Shown one piece after another: positions 44,176 to 57,400 of a DNA stretch of 64,000 bases. The DNA comes from Trema orientale. Lineage: Eukaryota > Streptophyta > Magnoliopsida > Rosales > Cannabaceae. Numbering within the stretch: position 1 is the stretch's first letter; each line of letters starts with the position of its first letter. The notes beneath the pieces were generated by a model. The model was given only the letters and a program-made list of their open reading frames with translations, was not told the DNA's origin and made no database searches. The position numbers and the translations under genes were made by a program. The stretch lies in NCBI GenBank assembly GCA_002914845.1, contig JXTC01000024.1, positions 16,076 to 80,075 of the forward strand. Direction: 5' to 3'.

Positions 44176-47108
44176 ATCTTTAAAGGTAAGAAGAAAATTC
44201 TCTTCCAATTTAATGATGCTTTCACCACAACATTGATAGCATGTAGCGCCTCCTTATGTTCATGTTGCTTGGACTCTGCAACTTCCAATTAAGTCGATGC
44301 TTATTTAAGATTTTATTAAAAATAATTTTGTTCCAAATTATTGGTCCCTATCTAACCATAAAAGTAAAATTACTCAACTAACATTTCAACCTCCAAATCT
44401 AAAAGAAAACAAAAAAGGTTCCAAATCATTGATCCCTATCGGTCCCTCAACTAACATTTCAACTTCCAAATCCCACTTAGTCAAAGCCCATAAATGACAT
44501 TTATTAACGACCATTTATACATCGATCAAATTCATTGAGGCCCAAAAAAAAAAAAAAAGAGAAGTTTGAAAAATGAATACGAAAAGAAAATATGAAAATA
44601 AGAAGGAAAGGAAAAATAGTTGACTTCTTGTGTGATTTTCCCCTTTATAAAATATAATATTTTTTTGAAGGTTAATATTTTCGTACCTTGATATTCTAAA
44701 TTTCTTTTTAATAAATAATTAAATTGTCCTGTATTGGTAGTTTGCGTAGCCTGTATTTTAATTCTTTTAGAACCAAATTCTGTTATAGTTATTATGATTT
44801 TCTTTTTTAATGTGATCAATTCTCTCATTTGTATGCGTAACACATTATATTATTCGACAAAATCTTGCAAATCCAAATCCAATTCAATCTAAGCCACAAT
44901 TAAAATCTTATTTAATCGCAAAAAGCATAAAAAAACTAAAATAGTGCCTTATCATTTATGAACGTCAAAGTTACGTTGATTAGATATTAAAAAAAAAATT
45001 GAATTGAAATTTTGAACTTAATCTTTCAATAGAAAACCCATGTACTTCCTTTCCAAAAAAAAAAAAAAAAACAATGTGCTTTAGACATGTTATTAGTGAT
45101 AAGGCAGTTCCTTTTCATTGAAATTTTTCCCGTCTTTCTGAATTTTATGACACTGGGGTTAGACTTGATAGGTATTATGTAATTAAATTCAAGATTTCTT
45201 TTCCCTAAAAAGAAAATCAAAATTTCTTTATAAGGGAAAGGTTTAATATTTCTTTGTATGCGGAGATTTTACGTCAATATCCCATATTTATAAGACTAGA
45301 ATTTTTTATGACAATTTCTCTATAAAATCACTAGTATTCTCGTCCATACTGAAAAACCTAGATGACTATGCAAATGTTGCTATAATGTGAACAAAAATGG
45401 GTATATAAAGGTGATGCTTCTAGTGTTAATTTACATCAAAAATACTAATAATGATTAAATGTACATTTAGAATTATTATATATGAGTTGCATACCCAACT
45501 TATCCATATATTTGAGGCTGGCCCACCAAATTCTTTTCTCAGTAATTATTATTTTGAATAAGAAAACAATTTTTAAATTCGTACTTTCATCAAAAGAAAA
45601 ATATCTAAAGGACTGCAAAGATCCCCTTCCCCTGCAGATAGCCTCCCTTCCCCTACAGATAGCCTCCCCAACTCCTTCTCTGAGTCTTTTCTCACTCTTA
45701 TATAGGTTTTTCTCAGTTTTTTTTTTTTTTTTTTTTTTCTGTTTTTGTTTTTATTTTCAAATAATCCCTTCATTTGGAATGATCATCCACTTAGATTTAG
45801 ATTTATGGTGGTCTAAGTACACCAAAATCTAGATATGTGGTGGTTTGAATTATTTTTAGTTTATTTTTATTATTTTTTTTGGCTAATAGTGTGGTTGTCT
45901 TTCAAATTTGTATTATTTTTTATTCAGATTTAGAAAAATAGTTATTATAACGAGTTAGAGTTGGTAGAATCTCCTTCAGTGAATCAATCAGAATTGTCAA
46001 AAATTGTGAAATATTAAAATTAATCATTAAAAAGCTCTATTTTATCATTTCATGAAATTTTCCTCCAAAATATGGGGACTATCTGTGCTGTGCTCTGAGA
46101 AGTTTTTGATATCCTTCAGTTTATGAATCGATTCCTGATGATTCCTGATATATGTTAGCTTAATTTGTTATTATAACCCTTATTTGGATTATTAATGCAG
46201 TTATCTTCCTTAAAAAAAAAGTAGAAGGCATGTTTAGATAACCAGATCTACCCGACTAAAATAGTCGAACTTCCACTGACTTTGAGAGATTGAGCAATGA
46301 TAGACTATGCAACTAGAAATAAATAAATCCCATTTGACGTAACTAAGCAATTTTTTTATATGAACTTTAAGCTAAACATGCTCTATTTTAGTCCATATCT
46401 TAAAAAGTTATCTTTCATAATAAAATATACGACTTTGATGTAATTTATTTTAGGACAGTTTTGCCCACTGATTGTTAAGACATTGGTTTTGTTGTTATTA
46501 TATTTTGTACTGAATTTCCACTAGAAGAGACCTTATTACCTTCGAGGCTTTGAAGAAGAAAAAGCATGTTGTTGGGTGAAAAAGCCATGGATTCAACGAG
46601 AAAAAAGTGATTTTCATTCTGTTATTGGCAAGTGGTATATTAAGTGTCAGTCGTGGCTACTACGGTACTGAAAAAAAAAAAAAAAAGATAATAATTAATG
46701 TCGCGGTATGCATATTTAATGCTGAGGGCAATAAAATACTAATTTTCTATGATACAATAAATTAAATTACACGTAATAAAATAGGCCCTACTAATTTAAA
46801 GTTCTGATCCGATTATGGTCAACCCAATTTATGTATATGTTATACAGATGAAATGGTCCATCGGGGTTTAATGCCGTGTACCCAAAAGATGAACTTAGAG
46901 GAGCTTGGCGAATATATTGACATATTAAAAATAATTTACATAGAATATTGTCATATCTCACCGCCAAAAAAGAAAAAAGAAAGAAAGAATATCGTCATAT
47001 TTATACATTAAATATCAGGATAATAAAATGGTGAAAAGAAAAATAATTGGTGCTCAATTATCATTTTATTTATGCTTATAAATGAAGAAAAAAAAACTTT
47101 AAAAGCTA
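44176..47108. other. intergenic stretch, no gene seen
   Basis: AT-rich. A small duplication of AGATAGCCTCCCYT-type sequence is at 45636-45670, beside a T24-like run at about 45717-45739. Poly-A runs occur at 44546, 45055 and 46670. Open frames are low complexity. Confidence 0.4.
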
Positions 47109-47110
47109 TT

Positions 47111-47492
47111 GGCCCCGTTTGTTTTAACCATCTCATTCCCTGTTTGTTTTAACCATTTCATTCCATTGGAATGGAAAATCCATTTGAATAAGTGTTTGTT
47201 TCAACAACTCTAGTTTTTCTATTCAAATAATCTTTTAAAATGTGTGTTTGTTTCAGCAATTCAGATTTTCTATACAAATGGTCCATCAGAAAAATTAACT
47301 ATTGGAATGGTTTTTCTGTGTCTTAAATGAGAATGAAAGGGGAGAAGTGTTTTTGAATAGTCTATTCTAATACTCCCATTCTAATTACAACCCATTCTAT
47401 TATTTTTTTCATTCAAATATCTCTCATTCTAATTATAACACATTCTACTATTTCTATTCAAATACACATATTCAAATAAGCGAACCAAAGGG
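47111..47492. mobile_element. MITE family C copy
   Basis: Ends GGCCCCGTTTGTTTTAACC and GCGAACCAAAGGG are inverted. Interior words CATTGGAATGGAAAATCCAT, CTATTCAAATAAT and ATTACAACCCATTCT match the copy at 50079-50435. The left end is internally duplicated (CCGTTTGTTTTAACCAT, then CTGTTTGTTTTAACCAT). Confidence 0.75.
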
Positions 47493-47494
47493 AA

Positions 47495-49011
47495 GGGAGT
47501 CATTATTTTCATTGTTCGACTTGTTAGCGCATAGTTTTGTCCGGAAGTACAGGTCGTTGGCTTGTACGTACATCTGGCGGAAAGATATTTTGCCGACATA
47601 GGCCGGTTTTTATTATTTTTATTTATTTATTTATTTATTAATTATTTCCTGATATGGATATTAATATCGAGATATCAACCGCTGACATTCGATAACGAAA
47701 CTATTATTATCCATACATAAATACATATTTTTTATTTTAATTTATACGTGGCCTTTTCGTGGCAATGAAATTTTAACACCCATAATATAAATTACGCAAA
47801 AAGAGAAAGGGTAACTCGGTAGTAAACATTACGTGACTGCCCTACTGCCATGATTCATCATGATCATTTAATTGAATAAAACCACGTTTTTTCTCTTTTT
47901 CTTTTTTTTTTTTTCTTACAGGAGGGTAAAACCGTGGTGGGCCAGTGGCCTAAATTTCCTCGAGGATGTGCGATCACTTTTTTACCACTTTTTTATTTGA
48001 CGACCGCTAGCGCTATATTTGGTGGACCGTCCATTTGTGTGGAACTCATGGAATTCATGTAGATCCTATAATAAGCTCTATACAAATAGACCGTTCAAAT
48101 GGAGCAGCCGTGTCAAACATTTTCAATAATATAATAAAAAATTTAATGATATAATAAAACATAATGGTATTTATATGATATCTACATATGAGTAGAAATC
48201 TTAGCACTCCTCGAAAGAACTTTCTTCTAATTGTAAATAATCTGATTCTCTGAAGTTTATATAATATTATTTTTAAATTCATTGTGTGTGATCAAAACAT
48301 ACGGTATATTATTCACTGTAATAAAAAAGTGCACCATATCATGTCAATGCGACCATACATAACCATTTTAACCATTCCTGGTTTGGGAGCAAAGTACTTT
48401 GTAGCTCTCTACGTGGGAGCATTGTGGATAATATCCTTTTTTCACTAGTTCACGGCTATTGGGACGATAAATACATATCAGGCTATTGGGGTTTGCAGTT
48501 TTAAATGCATTTGATCTCTTATTATTTGAATTTTTGAAAGTTTTTAGTATCACTAATCGTATTTTGTCGTTAAGAAGTATATGATTAGTGCTAAATTCTT
48601 AAAACCATCCCCGGTGTAGGATTACTGATAATAAAAATTTGGCACTAGGGCGCAAAATCCTTCTCCAAACATAAGTATGTTATAATGCAAAATTTGAGAT
48701 ATATATCTTCTATTTGATGCCAAATTTTAAATCAAGCATATGATGATATGCCAATGACCTTTAAATCACTTTTTGTATAACAGACAAATGATACTTATAA
48801 TAAGTTTGGTTTTCTTGTCTATCTTTTTTACTTTTATTTTTCTTTTCCCCATTTTTGTTTGTGGTTTTTGTCTGGTGCCTGTTATTGCATTCCTACAGTG
48901 ATGGAATCAAATGACCAGCCAACTCAGCAGGCAATAAAGCTAATGGAGATATTTCTGAAAATTATTAATTTTACTTTTCGATATTTAATGCAAAAAATAA
49001 AAAGTAAATGT
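47495..49011. other. intergenic stretch, no gene seen
   Basis: AT-rich; TTTA microsatellite at about 47620-47645. No supported gene. Confidence 0.4.
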
Positions 49012-49018
49012 TATTTAC

Positions 49019-49514
49019 CAGGCTAATGGCACAAATGGTCCCTGAGGAATGCAACTTGTGGTAATTTGGTCTTTAAACTTTCAATTATGGTAATTTAGCC
49101 CTTAAACTTTTCGATTTATAGTAATTTAATCTCTCGACTATCTACATTACAATCTGCTATTTAATTTCTGACCAAAAATATATGTTAAAAGCATGTGGTA
49201 GCATCTGAAAGTGTATTTGAAAATAATTTTCTCTAAATTTGTAGCTTCAAGAATCCTGATTTGTGAAAAATATATTTTTCATTATCTTTAAACATTTTTG
49301 TTTAGTTTATTTTCCTTTAAATACACTTTCAGATGCTATAATGTGTGCCTCATGTGTATTTGTTGTCAGAAATTTAACAACAAATTCTAATATAGACAAT
49401 ATAGTGACCAAATTACAATAAATTAGAAAATTCAAGGACTAAATTACCACAATTGAAACTTTAAAGGCCAAATTGTCACAAATTGGATAGTTCGATCACT
49501 TGTGCCATAAACCC
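49019..49514. mobile_element. 496-bp fold-back MITE
   Basis: Long imperfect inverted repeat: the left CAGGCTAATGGCACAAATGG pairs with the right CACTTGTGCCATAAACCC read in reverse, and matching continues inward through the GGTAATTTGG/CCAAATTRYYA blocks. TATTTAC flanks it at 49012-49018 and 49515-49521. A degenerate half of a similar element occurs at 60665-60785. Confidence 0.8.
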
Positions 49515-50078
49515 TATTTACATTATCCAGTAGGACCAGTACACTACCTTTATAATAGCATGGGAGACTCCAGAGGACCAGAGGTGTTTTCACTCTTTTG
49601 TAAGATCAAATAGGTCCCAGATGGTTTTAGTCCTAGCCCAAATAAAAAATAAAAAAGTAAAAAATAAGAAAATTTCTAAGTAAGTATGGCATCAATGTAT
49701 TTTCCAAAATTTGACATAAAACCTTGTATATAATTATATATTTTTTAATATTACAGAAGACTCATTTAGTGGTTCAAATTTATATGCGGTAGAATTGAAC
49801 AATTTTGCATAAAATAATGAACGTGCCATTATAGATTTGTTGATCTCCCCTAGTTATTTCTTTATGAATAAAAAATTGTGAGTTCACCCAATTGTTTAAT
49901 TAAACTTATTGTGGTTGCAGTACACTTTGATATTGACATGGAAAATGAAATTGCGGAGAATTATTATTATTAAAGATCCTCGGTCTCTACAATCACAATA
50001 GCTAGATCTAATGTCGTATACAGAAGGATGATATTCGTAAGTGCAAGAAAACTCATTGGGATGAGAACGAAAGACTAA

Positions 50079-50435
50079 GGCCCCGTTTGTTTCAACCATT
50101 CCATTCTATTGGAATGGAAAATCCATTTGAATGTGTGTTTGTTTCAACAATTCAGTTTTTCCATTCAAATGATCTTTTAGAATGTGTGTTTATTTCAACA
50201 ATTCAGTTTTTCCATTCAAATGGTCCATCCAAAAAGTTAACCATTGGAATGGTTTTTTTTATCTTGAATGAGAACGGAGGGGAGGAGGTGTTTTTGAATG
50301 GTCCATTCCAATACTCCCATTCTAATTACAACACATTTCACTATTTTTTCCATTCAAATGTCTCCCATTCCAATTATAACACATTCCACAATTTTCATTC
50401 AAATACACACATTCAAATAGGCGAACCAAACGGGC
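50079..50435. mobile_element. MITE family C, best-preserved copy
   Basis: Begins GGCCCCGTTTGTTTCAACC and ends GGCGAACCAAACGGGC. Internal CATTCCATTCTATTGGAATG and two direct copies of TTCAACAATTCAGTTTTTCC (50133 and 50187). TAA and TTA flank it. Confidence 0.8.
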
Positions 50436-50453
50436 TTAGAGATTACTCCCTAA

Positions 50454-50537
50454 ACTGATCATGGACTCAAACTCACGAAAGGCTGTCATGTATTTACTGA
50501 TCATGGACTCAAACTCACGAAAGGCTGTCATGTATTT
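50454..50537. repeat. perfect 42-bp tandem duplication
   Basis: ACTGATCATGGACTCAAACT through GTCATGTATTT occurs twice back to back (50454-50495 and 50496-50537) without a difference, so the event is recent or an assembly artefact. Confidence 0.95.
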
Positions 50538-52160
50538 CGATAATTTGATGTGACTGTATAAACGAATTAAAAATAGGATAAGAGCATAAACATTCAATTA
50601 TGTTGCTAAACGAAATTCTATATGGATAAGTCAAAAGTCTGTCGAAATTTCCATGATATATAAACGTGTATATATATAAAGGTAAACACTATGAAAAACG
50701 AAAATTTGAGTATATTTTCACTTTTATTTTTCGAATCACATCAGATTTTAATATGTAAAGAAGTAAATTAGTTAAATACTCTATAATCGCAGTACTTTAT
50801 TTGTATATTTAACTATCTGATTTCACATTTAACTGTATAAAACTAGATTTCCTCAAATATATATATATATATATATAATTAGATGGTATCAAGTAGTAAA
50901 AATGGAGAGTCAAAAAAAAAAAAATCAATTTAGCTTTTCTGTTTCAATAAATATCTACCTTTAAAAAGGAAACATCATGAGTATTCTATGGATTCTAACA
51001 AAAAACCATGTGTGCCGTGTGTTTTTAGGAATTTTTGAAACATGTCATTTTCAGACAGTTTTCAACTATTCCTTAATACCAAATATCCTCCCAAAGAATA
51101 CAATTATTCATTTTGCAAAATTCAATAAATAATTAAACGTGGTAATTCAACAAGGAAAGGTGATACGTCATGCAGCTGTAGAGAAAAATTCAGAAGCCAT
51201 CCCTTTTCTCTTTCCATCCTAATTTTCAAATTAATGTTTTATTGAAATTTAAAATTTAATTAAAAATTAATACAATCCTAACTATTCCTAAATTAACCAT
51301 TAATTTAATTTAATTTTATCTTTCTTTTTCTCACCCTCACACCCCACTTGTTCTCAAATCTCACCCATCCCTCGATCTCTTTTATATATATATATATATA
51401 TATTTGTTATTATTAGTTATCTTCTTATCCATATTCTTGAGTATTAATTATCTTTTATATCTAGCAACACGAAGTAAGATGAGGATCAATGCAACACAAT
51501 CAAAATAAAGAATAACAACTTTCTCTTATGCGCTAATTGAAACTAGCTCAATTGGTTTAGGATTCTTGGGAGCATGTGCTAGTATATAGAAAAGAAATGT
51601 TCGAATTCTATTTAAGCTGATTTATATATAGATTTCATAATAAAAATTTTAAAAGAAAAAATAATTAACATCCTCTTATGCGTTGACTAGACCCAGACTT
51701 CAATTGTATATAGAGATAAATGTAACTATTTACATATGTACATTATATCTTTTGAAAAAGTTAACCAATTTTTAAGAATACAACTCCTTAATAAAGAGAA
51801 CTCATTAATTTGTTGTGAGAAAGAAGAATGGTTTGTGATTTGTACGATCTAAGAGGGGTAATACGGAGGATAAAGGGAAAAAAAAAACACGTAAAAGAAG
51901 AGAGGAGGGTGATTATGGCTATGGACCGTACGGTAGAAGATAGAAAGGGAAATGGATATGAGAGCGAGAAGGGTATTATGTCGAGAGAGTAGGATGAAAA
52001 AAGATAAATTAAATTAAATTAAATTAAACTAAACGTTAATTTAGTAATAGTGAGTGATTAATAAATTATTCTTAAATTTTAATTTAAATTCTAATTTTAA
52101 AGAAAGTGCAGGGAGAACAGACTATATTGTCAACAAATTAAGAAAGGTGTATATATATAT
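50538..52160. other. intergenic stretch, no gene seen
   Basis: TA runs at 50858-50876 and 51384-51402. An AAATT repeat (TAAATTAAATTAAATTAAAC) at about 52006-52030. No gene. Confidence 0.4.
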
Positions 52161-52162
52161 AG

Positions 52163-52405
52163 GCTGCCAATCCAGTGGGTATTTTTTTTTTACCTATGTG
52201 TAGGTATTTTTTTTAGCCGTTAGATTATCATCTAATAGTGATCTAACGGTTATAATGATATGTATAAAAAGACGTGCATCATTAATACTATTTTTCTTTC
52301 TTACTTTTTATTATTAAAAAATGTGCATGATAAATTTTCATTGGCCAAATTAATACCTATACATAGGTAAAAAAAAAAAAAAAAAAAACATACTGGATTG
52401 GTGCC
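52163..52405. mobile_element. MITE with about 45-bp inverted ends
   Basis: Left GCCAATCCAGTGGGTATT then ACCTATGTGTAGGTATT; right AATACCTATACATAGGT then ACTGGATTGGTGCC. TATATATA-type sequence lies on both sides. The centre holds a second small inversion around CCGTTAGATTATCATC. Confidence 0.75.
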
Positions 52406-52490
52406 CATATATATTATTTTTATTAAAAAAAAAAAAACTGGCACGTAGGACATGGTAATAGAGATGTAGAGTCCATATAATAATTTTGTC

Positions 52491-52840
52491 AGTTATGTTA
52501 AGCATCAAATAGCATTGCTCTTTTTTTTATAGAGTAGTGTTATAAGACACTATATTATGTACAACACCACTTGATATATAATAAATATATTAGCCCTATA
52601 TAGGTCCATATAAATTATAATTATAATCTCTTAAGTTGATACGTTAAGTTATGTTAAGCACCAAATAACATTGCTCTTTTTTTTTTTTTTTTTATAGAGT
52701 AGTGTTATAAGACACTATATCATGTACAATACCATTTGATATAATAATTTAGTGTGAGTGTATAATAAATATATTAGGCCCATATAGGTCTATATAAATT
52801 ATAATTATAATCTTTTAGGTGGATACGTCAAGTGATATTG
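52491..52840. repeat. tandem duplication, two units of about 165 bp
   Basis: Shared blocks AGTTATGTTAAGCAYCAAAT, ATAGAGTAGTGTTATAAGAC and TATAAATTATAATTATAATC in both units. The second unit has a longer T run and about 20 extra bases. Confidence 0.85.
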
Positions 52841-53280
52841 GCATACCATATAGTGTCATATAGCATTACTTCTTTTGATAGCTTAATTATATTTTTACGA
52901 GTAATGCTATATGACACATACGGTGCTCAGTTTGACACAAAAATACTAAACTAATGGATGTCTCACCACGTGAGTCCCTCCTCGAATTAAATAATGAGCA
53001 TCACAAGTGTGTTTTAGTACTCTTTCAATAATAAAAAATGCAATAATGTAATCATTAGAATACCTTATGCGACTAAATACATAATTACATAAATATCTTA
53101 TGAATTTATGTGAAATAATTTTTTTTAATAATAAAATATCCTACGGCACTAACAAAGTAATACAAATTCCACAACTTCATATGCTTCTGGCAAAATTACG
53201 ACAAAGCTACCTTTATCAAAACACAATTAATTAACTAAAAATTAAAAAATTTATATAGGGCTTTTTTGTTTTTTAATTAT

Positions 53281-53630
53281 GGGTAAACTGTAAAAAAATA
53301 CCCTAAAGTTCGAATATTCTGCAATTTAAATCTTGAAATTTAGATTTTGCAAAATAGTACTTTGAAATTAAGAATTTCAAAAAATTAATATACTAATTTT
53401 TTGACAAATTTCAGTAACAAAAAAACAAAAATATATTCTATTAAAAATAGATTAGTCCTTATTATTCTCTTTAAATTTGAGGATATTATTGTCTTTTACC
53501 AGTTAAAGTTATTCAAAAAGTCAACTCAAGATATTAACTTTTAGAAATTCTCAATCTCAGAATATTATTAGAGTTTAAATTATAAATTACCTACACGTTA
53601 GGTTTTTTTTTTTTTCATTGCAGTTTACCC
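53281..53630. mobile_element. MITE with GGGTAAACTG ends
   Basis: Perfect 10-bp inverted ends GGGTAAACTG / CAGTTTACCC. The interior is AT-rich with inverted TTTTAGAAATTC/GAATTTC-like words. Flanking TTTAAT on both sides may be part of a target duplication. Confidence 0.65.
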
Positions 53631-53639
53631 TTTAATCTT

Positions 53640-54340
53640 TTGCATAATAGATTCTTTTACTAGTGTTTTATGGAAAATAAATTCATTTTATAACTCGAAT
53701 AAACCATGCTAGACATTTTTGCTAGACCACGCTTGTACTCGAAATGCTCGCTAGACCACTAAAAAGGTATAAGTTTGTAAAGAAATTTTAAATTGGGTCT
53801 ATTTATCAAAACACATTATAAAAAAGATCTTTTCACCTCAATTTTTTTCACTGAATATTCTTTTCTTTTTTCTTTTCACAAACAACTATTTGTAATGACA
53901 ATTTATATATTTTTGCATATTAATTTTGATAAAAAAATTTTTTGTATTGATTTATTAATCTAGAAGTATATTTTTGTTATTCACAAAATTTGGACGAAAA
54001 CATTGTGAGTATTTCATTTTCATCCAATATTTTTGTAATTATCTTTAAAGAAAAAAAGAAAAAAAAAAAACTAAAAAGGCAATCATAATTCATAATCATA
54101 ATCATAATCATATTCATGTTCATTCCACTTTGGGAGTTAGCTGGGCCCACAATTGCGTGTCCAAAATCCCAAAATATTCAATTTTCCAAAATCCCAAAGT
54201 ATTCAATTTTTTTAATAAAGAAATTGAGATAAAAAGTACAAAAAGGAAGGAAAATAGTCAGATCAGAGAGACTGTCGTTATAGCTTTAGCTCGACACGGC
54301 TACGCGGCTACACTCTATCAACACATTAACACGTTTCAGA
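53640..54340. other. intergenic stretch before the exchanger gene
   Basis: AT-rich; repeated ATAATCATAATCATAATCAT at about 54092-54112 and a direct repeat CCAAAATCCCAAARTATTCA at 54160-54205. No gene. Confidence 0.4.
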
Positions 54341-54344
54341 CGCT

Positions 54345-54461
54345 GAGAAGCGCTCTCTCTCTCTCTCTGTCTCTCTATAATAAGCCAAAGCTAACGAGTC
54401 TCAATTCTCTCTCACTCACTCACTCACTCACTCCTCCAGTCCTCTTTATGTATTTTTCGCC
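54345..54461 (+). promoter_or_regulatory. CT-rich leader and TATA-like site of the exchanger gene
   Basis: A CT dinucleotide run (about 54352-54376), a TATAATA word at 54376-54382 and an ACTC repeat (about 54413-54432) precede the ATG at 54462. CT-rich tracts near the start are common in plant promoters and leaders; the exact start site cannot be read. Confidence 0.45.
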
Positions 54462-57400
54462 ATGTCTAAGGCACCTCATTTCACGTCCTTCTTCTTCTTC
54501 TTCTTCTTATTCTTCCTCGTCCTGATCCTCTGCGGCCAAGCCCACTGCCGCTTAATCACCACCGACCAATCGTCGGCTGATCTGGTATCCGATGGGGTCC
54601 ACCACGATCTCAAGGATCGGCCATTTAACTTCCTCCGCCTTAACCACTTCTCTCTAGGAGCGGCCGAGTCCACCTGCGAGCAGTCCTACGGGTTCCTACC
54701 CTGCACCACCACTGCTCTCGGCAACCTCTTTCTCATACTCGTCTATGGCTACCTCATGTTCTCGGCCGCCACCTACCTCTCCAATGGCAGCGAGCTCTTG
54801 CTCGAGATCCTCGGCCCCGGACTCATCGGCGGCTTGTTCCTCCCCATACTCGGCGCTCTCCCTGATGCCATGCTTATTCTTGGTAATTCTTCACGACTCT
54901 GACTCTATCCTTTGCGGTTTTTCCTTTTTTCTCTGTTTGGTTGATGAGAAAGTGTGGGAAAGTTAGACTAGTGTGTAAGATGCAGAATTGGGAAAAATCT
55001 ATTGGATCTAATCAATTGTTCGTTTCTTTTTAGATTCTTATTATTATTATTATTATTACTATTTTTTTTTTAGTTATTGCCTGTTATTTTTCTCACACTA
55101 TATATGCCGGATTCGATCCCTAAGCATAACTTTTAAAGAATCACAACCAATATTTTGAGAAGTTGAAGAAAGTTGGGATAGCCGGTATTACTCTTAGTAA
55201 AGTTTTTTCTCTTTATGTTTTTTTTTCGGCAAAATAATTTAAAAAAAATCTTTTTTTTTTTCCTTTTCCTTTTTAATAGTGATAGAAAATTGTTAATTCT
55301 AGCCTTCTAGGTGTTAAATAGTCTTATCACATTTTTCAAAGCTAATTTATTTTTCTTTTTGATTTAAATGAAAAAAATAAAACTGATGGAGTTTTATTTG
55401 GTATTTATTTATTTTGAGTTGGTATATATTGAAATAGGAAGAAAGAAACAACAAAGGGTGCCAAGTCCTAACAAGAGAAGTACTGGGACCATTTCTGATC
55501 AAGAGAAGTAAATGTTGTTTTCCTTTTACACGCGAAACTTTCACATGATTAAATCGTTTTCTTATACTTAAAAGAAATACATAGTGATGTTTGCCAAGGT
55601 TCATTATACACACTGCTTTGCATTTGACTTGAAAAATCTCAGTTAACATTTTCTGTTAATTTAATTGGGTGCTTAAGTTAAGTAAAGAATATCGTTGTTT
55701 ACTCTACGAGTTTAATGACATACGATGTTTACCCTTAAGAAAAGAAAGATATAGTTAGTAAGGTTAAGTTCAATCAGAGACTAAAGTAGGAGATTTTTCG
55801 AAGTTGATTTTGTTGAGGGGGCTTTTTTCATTTTTATTCTTACAGATTTTTTGAAAACTAGAGTTCTTTTTAAGTAGTATTGGAGTACCACTTCAACTCT
55901 TGCTTTTGTTGAAGATCTCATGACTTTCTTCTATACCATTTTCTTTGTATGTTAAGTTACATTTTCACTTGGTACCAATAATTGAACTTATATTTGGAAT
56001 AGTTACTAAATCTCCCTATATTCATTTGTAACTGTAAAGAGTTTTACTTGATTGTATTTTAGTTAAACCCTTTTTTAAGTAATAAATTGCTGAAAGTTAG
56101 GGAGCATTCGAATATTTAACATTTTGCCCTCTGTTTAGTGTCTCACAACTATTAAGAGTTTTATCTGATAATGGCTATCATGTTCTGTGAAGGGATAAAA
56201 ACTTGATACACTGCTTTAGCTTGAATGAACCACAACATGTTAAATAACAGACAACTTATTGTACAAGAGTCTACTGATTTTAAGGAAATAGCCACTAAAC
56301 TGTTCCTTTTAGTTGGAGCAGTACTTGAATGAATCTCTTTTTTTCCTAGCTCTTACTGTGCAAGTTATGGTTTGAATCGTATAAATACTTAGGATTTTAC
56401 TTCCTCAACTGATATGGACCCCCGTTCCCTCTTTGCCTGTTTCATTTTCTTCTAGTATCGGGACTTTCTGGAAGTGCTGAAACTGCACAGAGTCAGGTTT
56501 CAGTTGGAATGGGCTTGCTAGCAGGGTCAACTGTATTGCTTCTTACAGTAATATGGGGAACCTGTGTTATTGTGGGAAAGTGTGATATTGAAGATTCAGT
56601 TGCCAGAGATTCAAAGGATACAAAAGGATTTAGCTTGACTGGTATGTTCTTATCTTCTTGAAAGGTCTTGTATATGCATTTATGTATGTATGCACCTGTT
56701 TATGCATGTTTTTATATGTGAAGTCCGTAATTTTCTGTGTCTGTTTTCTTCTCACTTCAATCATATTAGTCAATGAATTTCCAGTTTCATCAAAAGATAC
56801 CGGTTAATCCATGTATTCCCAATTTGCTAACTGTAGCCAATGAAAGGTATTAAAATACCCATTCAGCCTAGAAGGTTTAAATGGTTGCTCATATCTATTT
56901 CTGAACAACCATATTTCTACAAATTTTCAAACTAAAGATATTACTGAACGTGGTCCAACATCAGAACAAGAGAGTAAACAAACATGGGTTATTTGGCTAA
57001 AGTGCCTCATTTAGATACACGCTAATATTTAGATTCTTTTTCCCAAACTAAGCAATGGCTATCTGCTAAGGATGGTTGGTATGATTCTATGCCGTGAGTC
57101 AGACTCTTATTTAGCTTGCCTGAAATTTTTTTCTGCCTGTTAGGCATTCCTTTGCGCTCCAACAATATTTGAACACGAGAAGACTGGAATGTCTGAACAA
57201 AATAACTTGACTAGCATATGTTCCTTGTTCATGAGTCAGGTTGGACAAACCTGAAATGCAAATTGAAAGAGATCTTGGGTCATTTTAAACAGAAAGTGCA
57301 AAGGAATTGACTTCATGTGGGAGCTGTTTCATGAACATGTCTTCACATTCAGTCCTAGAAACTGCAAACTGCAGATTTCTCAACTTATTAGGTGTTGCTA

